Positions 36,984-48,200 of a stretch of DNA of 64,000 bases are shown in pieces. Made by a program: the position numbers and the translations under genes. The DNA lies in contig NZ_LMMM01000018.1 in NCBI RefSeq assembly GCF_001422245.1, positions 63,088 to 127,087 of the forward strand. The letters are read 5' to 3'. This stretch comes from Rhizobium sp. Leaf262. Lineage in GTDB: Bacteria > Pseudomonadota > Alphaproteobacteria > Rhizobiales > Rhizobiaceae. Position 1 is the stretch's first letter. Every line of letters begins with the position of its first letter. A model generated the notes under the pieces. That model was not told where the DNA came from, searched no databases, and saw only the letters and a list, made by a program, of their open reading frames with translations.

Positions 36984-37187
36984 ATGGACTGGAACCGCGT
37001 AGAAGGCAACTGGAAGCAGGTCAAAGGCAAGATCAAGGAACAGTGGGGAAAACTCACAGATGACGATCTTGATCAAATCGCTGGCAAGCGCGAGCAGCTC
37101 GAAGGCAAGATCCAGGAGCGTTACGGCGTCGAAAAAGACCATGTCCGCAAAGACGTCGACACATGGTATGATCGCCAGACCTGGTAA
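36984..37187 (+). CDS. CsbD family stress protein
   Basis: A 67-residue CsbD-like protein (M-D-W-N-R-V-E-G-N-W-K-Q-V-K-G-K-I-K-E-Q-W-G-K-L-T-D). The family is small, very hydrophilic and induced by general stress in many bacteria; the mechanism is not known. GAGGAG lies 7 nt before the ATG, and an exact sigma-EcfG promoter is upstream. A terminator follows. The longer in-frame extension to 36591 has no support. Confidence 0.9.
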   Translation: MDWNRVEGNWKQVKGKIKEQWGKLTDDDLDQIAGKREQLEGKIQERYGVEKDHVRKDVDTWYDRQTW

Positions 37188-37211
37188 CGGGTCACCAAAG
37201 CAGAATTCACG

Positions 37212-37240
37212 AAAATGCCCGCGAGATGCGGGCATTTTTT
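37212..37240 (+). terminator. Terminator after csbD
   Basis: Perfect 11-bp arms AAAATGCCCGC / GCGGGCATTTT with a T-run. Confidence 0.88.
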
Positions 37241-37263
37241 CGGGCGTCCGTCAGAAAGTCCGA

Positions 37264-37638
37264 TCAGCAAGCCACCAGAAGGCCGACATCCGCCAACGCC
37301 TTTTCGATCAGGTCGGGCGAAACCGGTTTTGTCAGAAAAATCGCACCCGGCGGCAAAACACCTTCAGCGGGATTGTATCGACCCGAAATCACCACCACCC
37401 TGATATCCGGCCACCGGCGATGCGCGACATTGGCAAGGCCCAGTCCGTTGATGGAACCCGGCATGTCGATATCGGTCAGGATAGCCTGAATAGGCTCTTC
37501 CGTTTCCAGCACTTCGACCGCCTCATCGGCAGTGGAAGCCTCCTGCACGGTAAAGCCGAGGTCGGACACCATATCGACGAGATCGAGACGAATAAGTCCG
37601 TCATCTTCGACGATAAGAAGGCGTGGTTGCGATTGCAT
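37264..37638 (-). CDS. Single-domain response regulator
   Basis: A 124-residue stand-alone receiver: E-D-D acidic pocket (R-L-L-I-V-E-D-D), phosphoacceptor D in A-I-L-T-D-I-D-M-P-G, and the T-K-P-V lysine near 105. There is no output domain. It starts 3 bp after the HWE kinase stop, so it is that kinase's likely partner, and may carry phosphate to PhyR or act as a phosphate sink. It converges on csbD. Confidence 0.88.
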   Translation of the reverse strand: MQSQPRLLIVEDDGLIRLDLVDMVSDLGFTVQEASTADEAVEVLETEEPIQAILTDIDMPGSINGLGLANVAHRRWPDIRVVVISGRYNPAEGVLPPGAIFLTKPVSPDLIEKALADVGLLVAC

Positions 37639-37641
37639 CAG

Positions 37642-39105
37642 TCAATGCTCCTGCTGAAAGCTGGAAAGGTCTGCCGAGATCGTGCAGCGCAAGCCACCGG
37701 CATCGTAGGAAATGTCGACACGACTGTCGGCGGCGCCAGCAAGACCGGCTTTGATAAGACGAGAACCGGAACCGACGCGTTGCGGCATGGCAACCGACGG
37801 CCCTCCTGTTTCGGTCCAGACGAGTTCGAATCTGTGTGCGGCTTGACCCACGACGTGCCAACGAATGTCGACGCGCCCGTCAGGCACCGACAAGGCACCA
37901 TATTTCACCGCATTCGTTGCGAGCTCGTGGAGGATCAGCGACAAAGACAGGGAGGGCCGCGACCCAACTCGCATATTAGGCCCCGCGACGGTAAAGCGCG
38001 AGGACATCGGATCATCGTGAACTTCCAGCATCTGATTGACGAGCTTATGTACCTGCGAGGTGCCGAGCCCGCCCTGAATGACCGTGTCATGCGCCGCGCT
38101 TAACACGCCGATGCGGGCCGACAGGGTCTTGCGCGCTGTGTCCAGATCATCCGCCGAGCGCAGCGTCTGCGATGCGATTGCCTGCACCATGGCGAGCTGG
38201 TTCTTCAGCCGGTGACCGAGCTCGTGGGAAATGAGCTCCCGGTGCTTCTGTTCCGCCAGACGTTCCGTCACATCCTGCGCCTGCACCAGAATGCCGGTGA
38301 TTTCGCCGGATGGGTCACGCATGGCCTGATAGACGAGATCGATCATGCGCTTCTGCTTTTCGCCTTCCGGTCCGCGGTTGAGCTCTACAGGCACGCCACG
38401 CGCAGCAAACGGCTCGCCGGTTCTGTAGACGGCGTCGAGAAGATCGATGAAGCCCTGCCCCACGACCTCGGAAACCGCCTCGGCCACCGACCGTCCAATG
38501 ATGTCGCGACCAACACCGATCATCGAATAATATTCTTCGTTGGCGAATTCGAAAACGTGATTGGGGCCGCTCAATGTGGCAATACCCGCTGGCGACATCT
38601 CGAAAATCTGCAGCAGCTTCTCCTGCATGCTCTTCTGTTCGCGTCGCATGATGATTTCACTGGTAATTTCCGTACATGCGCAGAACATTCCAAGGACCAC
38701 GCCGGACTGATCGCGGACTGGAGTGTAGGAAAACGAAAAGTGCGTTTCCTCGGGGTATCCCTTGCGGTGCATGATGAACTGAATGTCGTCCATCGACGTA
38801 CCCTGACCAGCGTAGGCGGCAGAGATGATAGGATCGACAGCATCCCAGATATCGAACCACAAATCACGAAACGGATGTCCAAAGGCGGCAGGATGGCGGT
38901 TGCCGCACATCTGCGCATAACCATCATTATAAAGCGTAATCTGTTGCGGTCCCCAGACGATCAGCATCGGCTGAAGTGAACCCAGCATCACATTGACAAG
39001 CGTCTGGAGTTCCACGGGCCACGCGTCGGGACAGCCTAACGGGCTTTCTTCCCAGGCAAAACCCCGGAACAAATCTCCGCATTCACCGCCGCCTACAAAA
39101 TTCAA
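37642..39105 (-). CDS. PAS-PAS HWE-family histidine kinase
   Basis: A cytoplasmic kinase of about 487 residues. The first PAS (~35-155) has L-Y-N-D-G-Y-A-Q-M-C-G and the second (~165-290) has F-A-N-E-E-Y-Y-S-M-I-G. The HWE kinase core is S-H-E-L-G-H-R-L-K-N-Q-L-A-M-V-Q, then H-E-L-A-T-N-A-V-K-Y-G-A-L and F-E-L-V-W-T-E-T-G-G, the W-x-E motif that names the family. HWE kinases often feed the PhyR/NepR/EcfG general stress pathway. TTG 39105 is preferred because GGGG lies upstream; a TTG at 39141 is in frame too. There are no membrane segments. Confidence 0.9.
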   Translation of the reverse strand: MNFVGGGECGDLFRGFAWEESPLGCPDAWPVELQTLVNVMLGSLQPMLIVWGPQQITLYNDGYAQMCGNRHPAAFGHPFRDLWFDIWDAVDPIISAAYAGQGTSMDDIQFIMHRKGYPEETHFSFSYTPVRDQSGVVLGMFCACTEITSEIIMRREQKSMQEKLLQIFEMSPAGIATLSGPNHVFEFANEEYYSMIGVGRDIIGRSVAEAVSEVVGQGFIDLLDAVYRTGEPFAARGVPVELNRGPEGEKQKRMIDLVYQAMRDPSGEITGILVQAQDVTERLAEQKHRELISHELGHRLKNQLAMVQAIASQTLRSADDLDTARKTLSARIGVLSAAHDTVIQGGLGTSQVHKLVNQMLEVHDDPMSSRFTVAGPNMRVGSRPSLSLSLILHELATNAVKYGALSVPDGRVDIRWHVVGQAAHRFELVWTETGGPSVAMPQRVGSGSRLIKAGLAGAADSRVDISYDAGGLRCTISADLSSFQQEH

Positions 39106-39139
39106 AACTGTCCCCGTACGTCCAACGCCCTGGCATCTC

Positions 39140-39164
39140 AACTAGGTCGGCTTGATTTGGTTCC
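39140..39164 (-). promoter_or_regulatory. Near-EcfG promoter of the HWE kinase
   Basis: Minus strand GGAAC (39164-39160), 16 bp, AGTT (39143-39140), one mismatch at the first -10 base. It fits a start codon at 39105 but not at 39141. Confidence 0.45.
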
Positions 39165-39289
39165 ATGACAAAACGCAACAAAAATCGCAGCCCAAAGAAG
39201 GTCACCGCGACACTCGATTTCTAGCCAGAAACACCATCTCGCACTTCCATTAGAAGAAAAGCAGGGTGAAATTTAAATATCACTAATTT

Positions 39290-39314
39290 GGAACGAATGC
39301 TCCCTCGCACAGTT
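39290..39314 (+). promoter_or_regulatory. Near-EcfG promoter of the PepSY-like gene
   Basis: GGAAC (39290-39294), 16 bp, AGTT (39311-39314). Same -10 variant as the kinase promoter, 51 bp before the start codon. Confidence 0.45.
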
Positions 39315-39364
39315 TGGGATGCACGGAGCTGTCAAAAAAGCGGCCCGCATAAGAGGAAATCACC

Positions 39365-39685
39365 ATGAAGAAGATCATTCTTGCGGCGGCGCTGCTGAGC
39401 GCCACTGCCTTGTCCGCTGCTGCCCAGACATCTGCTCCTGCAACCAGCACAGATGGCAACACACCCGCTGTCGCAACGCCGGAAACGAAAAACCCGACGG
39501 CGCCGGTCGAAGGTGCAAACAGCTTCACCGAAGAGCAGGCCAAGACCCGCATCGAAGAAGCCGGTTATTCCGAGGTCAAGGATCTCAAGAAGGATGACAA
39601 GGGTATCTGGATGGCCTCCGGCATGAAGGATGGCAAGCCTGCCATGATCGCTCTGGATTACCAGGGCAATGTCGTCGCCAAGTAA
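39365..39685 (+). CDS. Secreted PepSY-like small protein
   Basis: A 106-residue protein. The signal peptide is M-K-K-I-I-L-A-A-A-L-L-S-A-T-A-L-S-A-A-A. A Thr/Pro-rich linker precedes a ~50-residue fold with A-K-T-R-I-E-E-A-G-Y-S-E-V-K-D-L-K-K-D-D-K and W-M-A-S-G-M-K-D-G-K, a pattern like short PepSY or YpmB-type domains. It is probably periplasmic. It is followed after 45 bp by the glycine-zipper stress protein, likely as one operon, behind a near-EcfG promoter. Confidence 0.75.
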   Translation: MKKIILAAALLSATALSAAAQTSAPATSTDGNTPAVATPETKNPTAPVEGANSFTEEQAKTRIEEAGYSEVKDLKKDDKGIWMASGMKDGKPAMIALDYQGNVVAK

Positions 39686-39730
39686 CGCGACCACTGCCAA
39701 GCGACGCAACCGAATTTTGAGGATAACGAT

Positions 39731-40336
39731 ATGAAAACCATTACTGGACTTTTCGACGACCATGCTGATGCCCGGTCTGCTGTGACCGAACTGGAAGCCG
39801 CAGGCGTTCCGTCCAAGGACATCAGCATCGTGTCGAACAACGCAAACCACCGCGACCGCGCAGATGAATCCAAAGCAGCCGAAGGCGCTGGAACCGGCGC
39901 AGGCATCGGTGCCGTCGTCGGCGGTGCTGGCGGTCTTCTGACGGGGCTTGGCCTTATGGCTATCCCGGGTGTCGGCCCTGTCGTGGCAGCCGGCTGGCTT
40001 GCCGCAACCGCGGCAGGAGCAGCAGCAGGCGCTGTCGCTGGCGGCGCAGCAGGCGGTATCGTCGGCGCGCTGACGGATTCCGGCGTCTCTGAAGAAGACG
40101 CGCATGTCTATGCAGAAGGCGTACGCCGTGGCGGCACCATCGTCACTGCAAAGGTGGAAGACAGCATGGCACCGGAAGCGGAAGCCATTCTCAAGCGGTC
40201 CAACTGGGTCGATCCCACGGAACGCCGTACAGCCTATAATGAACAGGGCTGGCAGCGTTTCGATGACACGCTCGATCCTTATGATGCCGACCAGATCGAA
40301 AAAGAGCGCACACGCTACAACCGCCCTGCGCTCTGA
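39731..40336 (+). CDS. Glycine-zipper general-stress-like protein
   Basis: A 201-residue protein. The N-terminal part (M-K-T-I-T-G-L-F-D-D-H-A-D-A-R-S-A-V-T-E-L-E-A-A-G-V) matches the general stress protein 17M-like domain. The middle (~55-120) is a glycine/alanine-rich glycine zipper that may insert in a membrane, and the polar tail ends Y-N-R-P-A-L. The function is unknown, but the family and position fit stress induction. No own EcfG motif was seen; it is probably cotranscribed with the gene before it. Confidence 0.78.
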   Translation: MKTITGLFDDHADARSAVTELEAAGVPSKDISIVSNNANHRDRADESKAAEGAGTGAGIGAVVGGAGGLLTGLGLMAIPGVGPVVAAGWLAATAAGAAAGAVAGGAAGGIVGALTDSGVSEEDAHVYAEGVRRGGTIVTAKVEDSMAPEAEAILKRSNWVDPTERRTAYNEQGWQRFDDTLDPYDADQIEKERTRYNRPAL

Positions 40337-40468
40337 CATCCGGTGACCGGCACGCGACGATGGCAACGACTGGCGACATCAGAGCACGCAACGCCTTGTC
40401 CTCATGGCAGAGCGTAACGTGTGACGGACCGTCCAAGTCGAGCATCGAAGCGATGTGACCATGATTGA

Positions 40469-40495
40469 GGCCGCCTGTTTCGGGCGGCCCTTTTT
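40469..40495 (+). terminator. Terminator upstream of katE
   Basis: Arms GGCCGCC / GGCGGCC with a 7-nt loop and a following T-run, 133 bp after the stress protein stop. Confidence 0.7.
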
Positions 40496-40548
40496 CTTTG
40501 CGGGCCGTGTAGGCTCGTTTCAAATCGAATAGATCTGGGAGATCGGGC

Positions 40549-42696
<2,148 letters not shown>

Positions 42697-42709
42697 AGTA
42701 AATGAAATG

Positions 42710-42736
42710 AAGCGCGGCACGTAGTGTCGCGCTTTT
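42710..42736 (+). terminator. Terminator after katE
   Basis: Arms AGCGCGGCAC / GTGTCGCGCT (one mismatch) with a T5 run. The next gene starts only 31 bp later. Confidence 0.72.
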
Positions 42737-42767
42737 TCACGCATGACCGGTGTTATGGGGACATTTC

Positions 42768-43919
42768 ATGGTGCAGCCTTCCACGCCCAGACGGATCGTC
42801 GTCATCAGCGATTTTCAGGATGGCGATGGTTTTGCGCCTGATGTCCCACCCGTCGAAGAATTCGAACGACAATGGCGAAGCGGTGAACGCGGCCAACCGC
42901 TTCAGCACACAGTGAACACCGACGATTTTAAAGTGGAAGGTGGCTACATAGAAAGGCTGCCCCTCGCCTGCATCAAGGCGGGTCTTGTCGATACGGCAGA
43001 AGTCTGGACCCACTGGCGCAACGAAAGCCCCCCACCGCCGGATGAACGGCAAGCTCCTGTCATGATCCGCCGGGCGTTTCAGATGAACGCGCCACAGCCA
43101 CCGTTCAGCTCCAACGATATGCTGGGGCATATCAACGCCTTCGGCGCGCCCGATATACTGTGCGTGTGGGGCCTCGGGGTCGACGAGGCCATCCTTAGCG
43201 CCTGCGAAAAATCCTATAAAATATATAATTCCATCGATCATCCGGCGCTTCGCATACCACCTGACGCCAGCAGGCACTTCGACCTCATCATCACCGGCGC
43301 GGAATGGCAGTCACGGGAGGTGAGAGATCGACACCCCGACATGAAGACAGCGATCATGCCCATCGGCCCGGAATTCGCGTCTGATACCACCTTCTACCCG
43401 ATCGACAGCGAAAAGCCGTACGACATCATCTATGTCGCGGCGGCACAGGCTTATAAACGCCACGACATTCTTTTCGACGCGCTGGCCAAACTTCCTCGGT
43501 CGATCCGTACGCTCTGCGTATTCGGATATGGCGAACTCAGCGACGAACTGCGGGCGCGAGCGCGAAACCTCCGGATCGACGTCGATTTCGTTGGCCCTCC
43601 CGGCGTCCCCTTCGCTGAGGTCAACCGTTTGATGAATCTCGCAAAAATCGGAGTCGTTTGCGGTGTACAGGATGGCGCGCCAGCCATTTTGACCGAATAT
43701 ATGCTGGCCGGTCTACCTGTCCTCGCAAACAGCGAACTCAGCTGCGGCCTGCAATATATCACGCCGCAAACCGGTCTGATGGCATCGGCAGCGCAGTTCC
43801 ACGACGGTATTCTGGCCATGCTGGACAGAGCCTCAACCTTGGCTCCGAGACAGGTGGTGCTGGATCACTGGACATGGCCACACACGGTCGAAAAACTACG
43901 TTTGCTCATGCGAACTTGA
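42768..43919 (+). CDS. Glycosyltransferase (GT-B, GT1/GT4-like)
   Basis: A 383-residue GT-B protein. The N-terminal half is unusual for the family. The C-terminal nucleotide-sugar domain has Y-D-I-I-Y-V-A-A-A-Q-A-Y-K-R-H-D-I-L-F-D-A-L and G-A-P-A-I-L-T-E-Y-M-L-A-G-L-P-V-L-A-N, with the conserved E. It has no signal or TM and is cytosolic. It starts 31 bp after the katE terminator, so it may use read-through or a promoter there. The next transferase follows after 83 bp, with its own candidate promoter. ATG 42768 is preferred to 42750. Confidence 0.8.
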   Translation: MVQPSTPRRIVVISDFQDGDGFAPDVPPVEEFERQWRSGERGQPLQHTVNTDDFKVEGGYIERLPLACIKAGLVDTAEVWTHWRNESPPPPDERQAPVMIRRAFQMNAPQPPFSSNDMLGHINAFGAPDILCVWGLGVDEAILSACEKSYKIYNSIDHPALRIPPDASRHFDLIITGAEWQSREVRDRHPDMKTAIMPIGPEFASDTTFYPIDSEKPYDIIYVAAAQAYKRHDILFDALAKLPRSIRTLCVFGYGELSDELRARARNLRIDVDFVGPPGVPFAEVNRLMNLAKIGVVCGVQDGAPAILTEYMLAGLPVLANSELSCGLQYITPQTGLMASAAQFHDGILAMLDRASTLAPRQVVLDHWTWPHTVEKLRLLMRT

Positions 43920-43946
43920 TAACATTCGAAAGTTTTTTAATAATCA

Positions 43947-43971
43947 GGAACAAAGCCACTTTCATCCGGTT
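43947..43971 (+). promoter_or_regulatory. Near-EcfG promoter before the fusion operon
   Basis: GGAAC (43947-43951), 16 bp, GGTT (43968-43971); GTT is kept and only the first -10 base differs. It lies 32 bp before ATG 44003. Confidence 0.5.
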
Positions 43972-44002
43972 TGGGAGCGCCCTCTCAAACGCGGATCCGC
44001 CA

Positions 44003-45259
44003 ATGAATCTCTCCAGTTCGATTTCCTCGCCTTTACATATCGCAGCAGAGCGCAAAACGCCGCTCATCTGTTTTTCACATCTGCGATGGGATTTCGTTCT
44101 GCAGCGCCCGCAGCATCTGATGGAGCGTTTTGCAAGAGAACGTGCGGTGTTCTTTTTCGAGGAATATATCCCGACAGATCATCATCTGGCCTATCTTGAA
44201 ATCCACCCGTTTGAAGGCACCACCGTCAAATCCGTGCGCCCGCGCGTGCCGCATTGGTGGGGCGAAGCGGAAAGAGAGCGGGCGCTTGCCCGATTGCTGG
44301 ACGATCTTCTGGCCATGTATGGCGCAGCCCGCCCCATCCTGTGGTTCTATACGCCAAGCATGTTCAGCTTTGCAGGCCATGTCGATGCCTCGGCGGTCGT
44401 CTATGACTGCATGGACGAACTGGCGAATTTCAAATTTGCGCCACAGCATATGAGAGAGATGGAGGCGGCACTGATGGCACGGGCCGACGTCGTCTTTACC
44501 GGCGGCTACAGTCTCTATGAGGCAAAGTGCCATCAGCACGACAATATCCATCCCTTCCCTTCGGGCGTGGATGTCGCCCATTTTCACTCGACCCGGAAAA
44601 ACCGGCAGGAACCGGCTGAGCAACTGTCGATAGCAGGCCCTAAACTCGGCTATTACGGGGTCATCGACGAGCGTCTCGATCTGGCCCTGCTGGAGACGGT
44701 TGCGAAGGCCAGACCGCAATTTTCATTCGTCATGATCGGACCGGTCGCCAAAATTGCACCGGAAGATTTGCCGAAAGCGGATAATATCCATTATCTCGGC
44801 CAGAAGCATTATGGCGATTTGCCCGCCTACCTCTCGGGCTGGGACGTGGCGCTCATGCCCTTTGCGCTCAACAGCGCCACACAATTCATCAGCCCCACAA
44901 AGACACCCGAATATCTCGCATCGGGACGCCCGGTAGTCAGCACACCCATTGCCGATGTCGTTCGCCATTATGGTGATGTCGACGGCGTCTTCGTTGCGGC
45001 AGATGCGGATGCCTTCGCAAAGGCCTGCGATGCGGCAATGGCCCTTCGCGACACGAATGCCGACTGGCTTGTGCCGGTGGACGCCATGCTGGAGGGAGCG
45101 TCGTGGGACAAGACGTTTTCCGCGATGAAGGCGTTGATGGATGCTGCGGTTCTGGACAACACCTATCCCACAGTTCCCATATCCAAGGTTCTGGCAAAAC
45201 CGCCCATTCAGCCTGCTGCATTGAGCCGCGGTGACACTGCAGCCGTCACCAGCCTATGA
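44003..45259 (+). CDS. TuaH-like glycosyltransferase
   Basis: A 418-residue GT-B glycosyltransferase. The N-terminal motif L-I-C-F-S-H-L-R-W-D-F-V-L-Q-R-P-Q-H-L-M-E-R resembles TuaH-type transferases of teichuronic acid and polysaccharide clusters. V-V-Y-D-C-M-D-E-L-A and the C-terminal K-T-P-E-Y-L-A-S-G-R-P-V-V-S-T donor-binding motif are intact. ATG 44003 is used; the frame opens at 43658 but overlaps the previous gene. Its stop overlaps the fusion gene by 4 bp (ATGA), so all three downstream proteins are translationally coupled. Confidence 0.85.
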   Translation: MNLSSSISSPLHIAAERKTPLICFSHLRWDFVLQRPQHLMERFARERAVFFFEEYIPTDHHLAYLEIHPFEGTTVKSVRPRVPHWWGEAERERALARLLDDLLAMYGAARPILWFYTPSMFSFAGHVDASAVVYDCMDELANFKFAPQHMREMEAALMARADVVFTGGYSLYEAKCHQHDNIHPFPSGVDVAHFHSTRKNRQEPAEQLSIAGPKLGYYGVIDERLDLALLETVAKARPQFSFVMIGPVAKIAPEDLPKADNIHYLGQKHYGDLPAYLSGWDVALMPFALNSATQFISPTKTPEYLASGRPVVSTPIADVVRHYGDVDGVFVAADADAFAKACDAAMALRDTNADWLVPVDAMLEGASWDKTFSAMKALMDAAVLDNTYPTVPISKVLAKPPIQPAALSRGDTAAVTSL

Positions 45260-48200
45260 TCAGCCAGCGACACCGCATCGTTCTCGCGACCGATAGTCTC
45301 GATCCATCCGGCATGGGTGAACACATGCTGACCCTGGCCGTTACACTGGGCAACGATTGGGACATCACGATTGCAAGCCCCGTCGGCAACGCATCGGACC
45401 TCATGACCAGAGCCGCAAGCCTCGGCCTTTCAGTAAAGACCTATGACGATACGGCATCCTTTGCAGGCTGGCTGAAAACGTCGGGCGTGTCTCTGCTGCA
45501 CGTTCACGCTGGCATTGGCTGGGAAGGTCATGAGGTCGCAAAAGCCGGCATCGCCTGCGGCATCCCCGTCATTCGCACGGAACACCTCCCCTATCTTCTG
45601 ACGGACGAAGATCAGAAGCGGCATTATGCCCGCGAATGCGCAAAACTTGCCCATCGCATCGTCGTCTCCGCAGATTCCAGGGCAAGTTTCGAAGCCAATG
45701 ATGTCAGCGCTGAAGACCTTACTCTTGTTCGAAACGGGATAATTGCCTTGCAGCCGTCGCCCGCTGCCAATCCCGACATCCTGACCGGTCTCGATGACAG
45801 GAAAATATTGATCACCGTTGCCAGATTTTCCCGTCAGAAAGATCACACCACGCTGATCCAGGCGCTCCCGGCCATCCTTGCCGCTCATCCTTCCGTCCTG
45901 CTGCTTCTCGTCGGCAAGGGCGATGAAATAGGGAGGATCGGCGCTTTGGTAGAAACTTTGTCTCTCCAGAACCACGTTATTTTTGCCGGACAGCGCAGCG
46001 ACATCGCCGATCTGATGGCAAAGGCCGATGCGTTCGTGCTGCCCTCGCAATTCGAGGGCCTGCCTATCGCCGTGCTGGAGGCCATGTCGATTGGTTTGCC
46101 CGTGGTTGCGACGCGGATTGGCGGCACTCTCGAAGCGTTGGGAGCTGACCACCCGTACCTCGCGAAATGCGCAGACCCGGCATCCCTGTCCGCCACCGTT
46201 ATCGCCGCGCTTGATGACGAGGCAAAAGCAAGGGCGGTTGGACAAATTGGACGCAAACGATTTGAGACCGAGTTTTCAGCGCAACGCATGGCCAGCGAAA
46301 CTGCCGCCGTCTACGGCCGCGTGCTGTCTACGTCTACCCAGGCTACCATGACACAAGGACATGTTTCCATGAACAAGGCACGTATCGGCTTTATTGGCGT
46401 CGGCGGCATTGCCAATCGGCATCTCGACATTCTGGCCGGTTTCGACGATGTCGAGCTGGTGGCCTTTGCAGACCCTGATTTCGCTCGTGCGGAACAGGCC
46501 GCCTTTCGGTTCGGTGCAAAGGCCTTCGACAATCACCGCGCCATGCTGGACCAGCAGGCTCTCGATGCCGTCTATATCTGCATCCCACCCTTCGCGCATG
46601 GAGATGCCGAGCGGGATTTGATCCGGCGTGGCATCCCCTTTTTCGTCGAAAAACCCATCACGCTGGATCTTGCCCTTGCAGAAGAGCTGAGTAATGCCAT
46701 CGAGACCGCCGGGCTGATCACCGGCGTGGGCTATCACTGGCGATATCTCGATACGGTGGATGAGGCCCGCACTCGTCTGGCCGACAATCCCGCCCAGCTC
46801 CTGTCCGGCTACTGGCTGGACCAGACCCCTCCCCCGCAATGGTGGTGGAAGACGGACGGATCGGGTGGACAGATGGTAGAGCAGGCTACCCATATCATTG
46901 ATCTGGCCCGATACCTCGTCGGCGAGATTAAAGACGTTTATGGCCGCGTCGGCTTCCGCGAACGACCCGAATTTCCGGGTCTCGACGTTCCCGCCGTAAC
47001 CACCGCCAGCCTGACCTTCCAGTCCGGCGTCATCGCCACTATTTCCTCCACCTGCCTGCTGGGCTGGAGCCACCGGGTGGGGCTCAACATTTTCGCGGAT
47101 CGGTTGGCCATTGAGTTGACCGATCACGACATCATGGTCGATGTCGGCGCGGGACGGCCCGTGCGCCATGCCGAAGGCGATCCCGTCTGGCGGGAAGATC
47201 GCGATTTTATCGACGCTGTCAGCGGCGGCGAAAACCACATTCGCTGCACCTATCAGGATGCGCTGGCAACCCACCGGGTGGCGCTTGCGGTCGCCACCTC
47301 TGCCCGGGAAGGTCAACCGGTGCGGCTGGAAGAGCCTGCCGTGCGGCGCAACTCTCCCGCACCTTTGCGGCATTTGCCTCGCGTGGAAGAACCGCAAGGT
47401 CTTTCCCCCGGCCACCGCATCATCCATTCACTCGGCATTGAAGCGCCGGGGCGAGCATACTTGTTCGACTATGAAGAAGGCCCGCCCGGCGATGGTCAGG
47501 TTCGGCTGGAAACGCTCTATACCGGCTTTTCCGCCGGTACCGAATTGACCTTCATGAAAAACACCAACCCCTATTTCCATTCACGCTTCGATGGCGGGCG
47601 CGGTGTTTTCATTGAAAACGATCCGGACCTTCACTATCCCGTTCCCTTTCTTGGCTACATGGAAGTGGCACGCGTTTCGGAATCGCGCGCCGCCGGTTTT
47701 GCCCAGGGCGACATCATCGCCGGGACCTACGGACACAAAAGCGGACACACTGCGGACCCCTTTCATGACGTGATGCTGCCGCTGCCGCAGGATATCGATC
47801 CGGTGTTGGGTGTGCTGGTGGCCCAGATGGGACCGATTGCCGCCAATGGCATTCTGCATGCGGATTCCGACGCGCTCGGCGCACAGGCACCTTCGTTCGG
47901 CGCAGGCATTGCGGGTCGCAATGTCATCGTCATTGGTTCCGGCACCGTGGGGTTGATGACAGCCCTTTTTGCGCAAAATGCTGGAGCATTGGACGTTGTC
48001 CTTGCCGATCCCTCGGCGTTTCGGCGGCAAAAGGCCCATGCGATGGGTATTACGGCCATGACCGAAGCGGATGCATGGCAGCATGCCAAGGCGCGCTGGC
48101 ACAATGGCGGCAGTGACCGCGGCGCAGATATCGTTTTCCAGACCCGCGCCCACGCCGAAAGCCTTCATACGGCGTTGAAAGCTTTGCGCCCTCAAGGAAC

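Noticed and set aside
40337-40548. EcfG promoter for katE
   Set aside because: No GGAAC with a properly spaced CGTT in this stretch.
43658-44002. Upstream extension of the TuaH-like gene into the previous gene
   Set aside because: It overlaps coding sequence of the first transferase and is not conserved in kind; ATG 44003 begins the fold.
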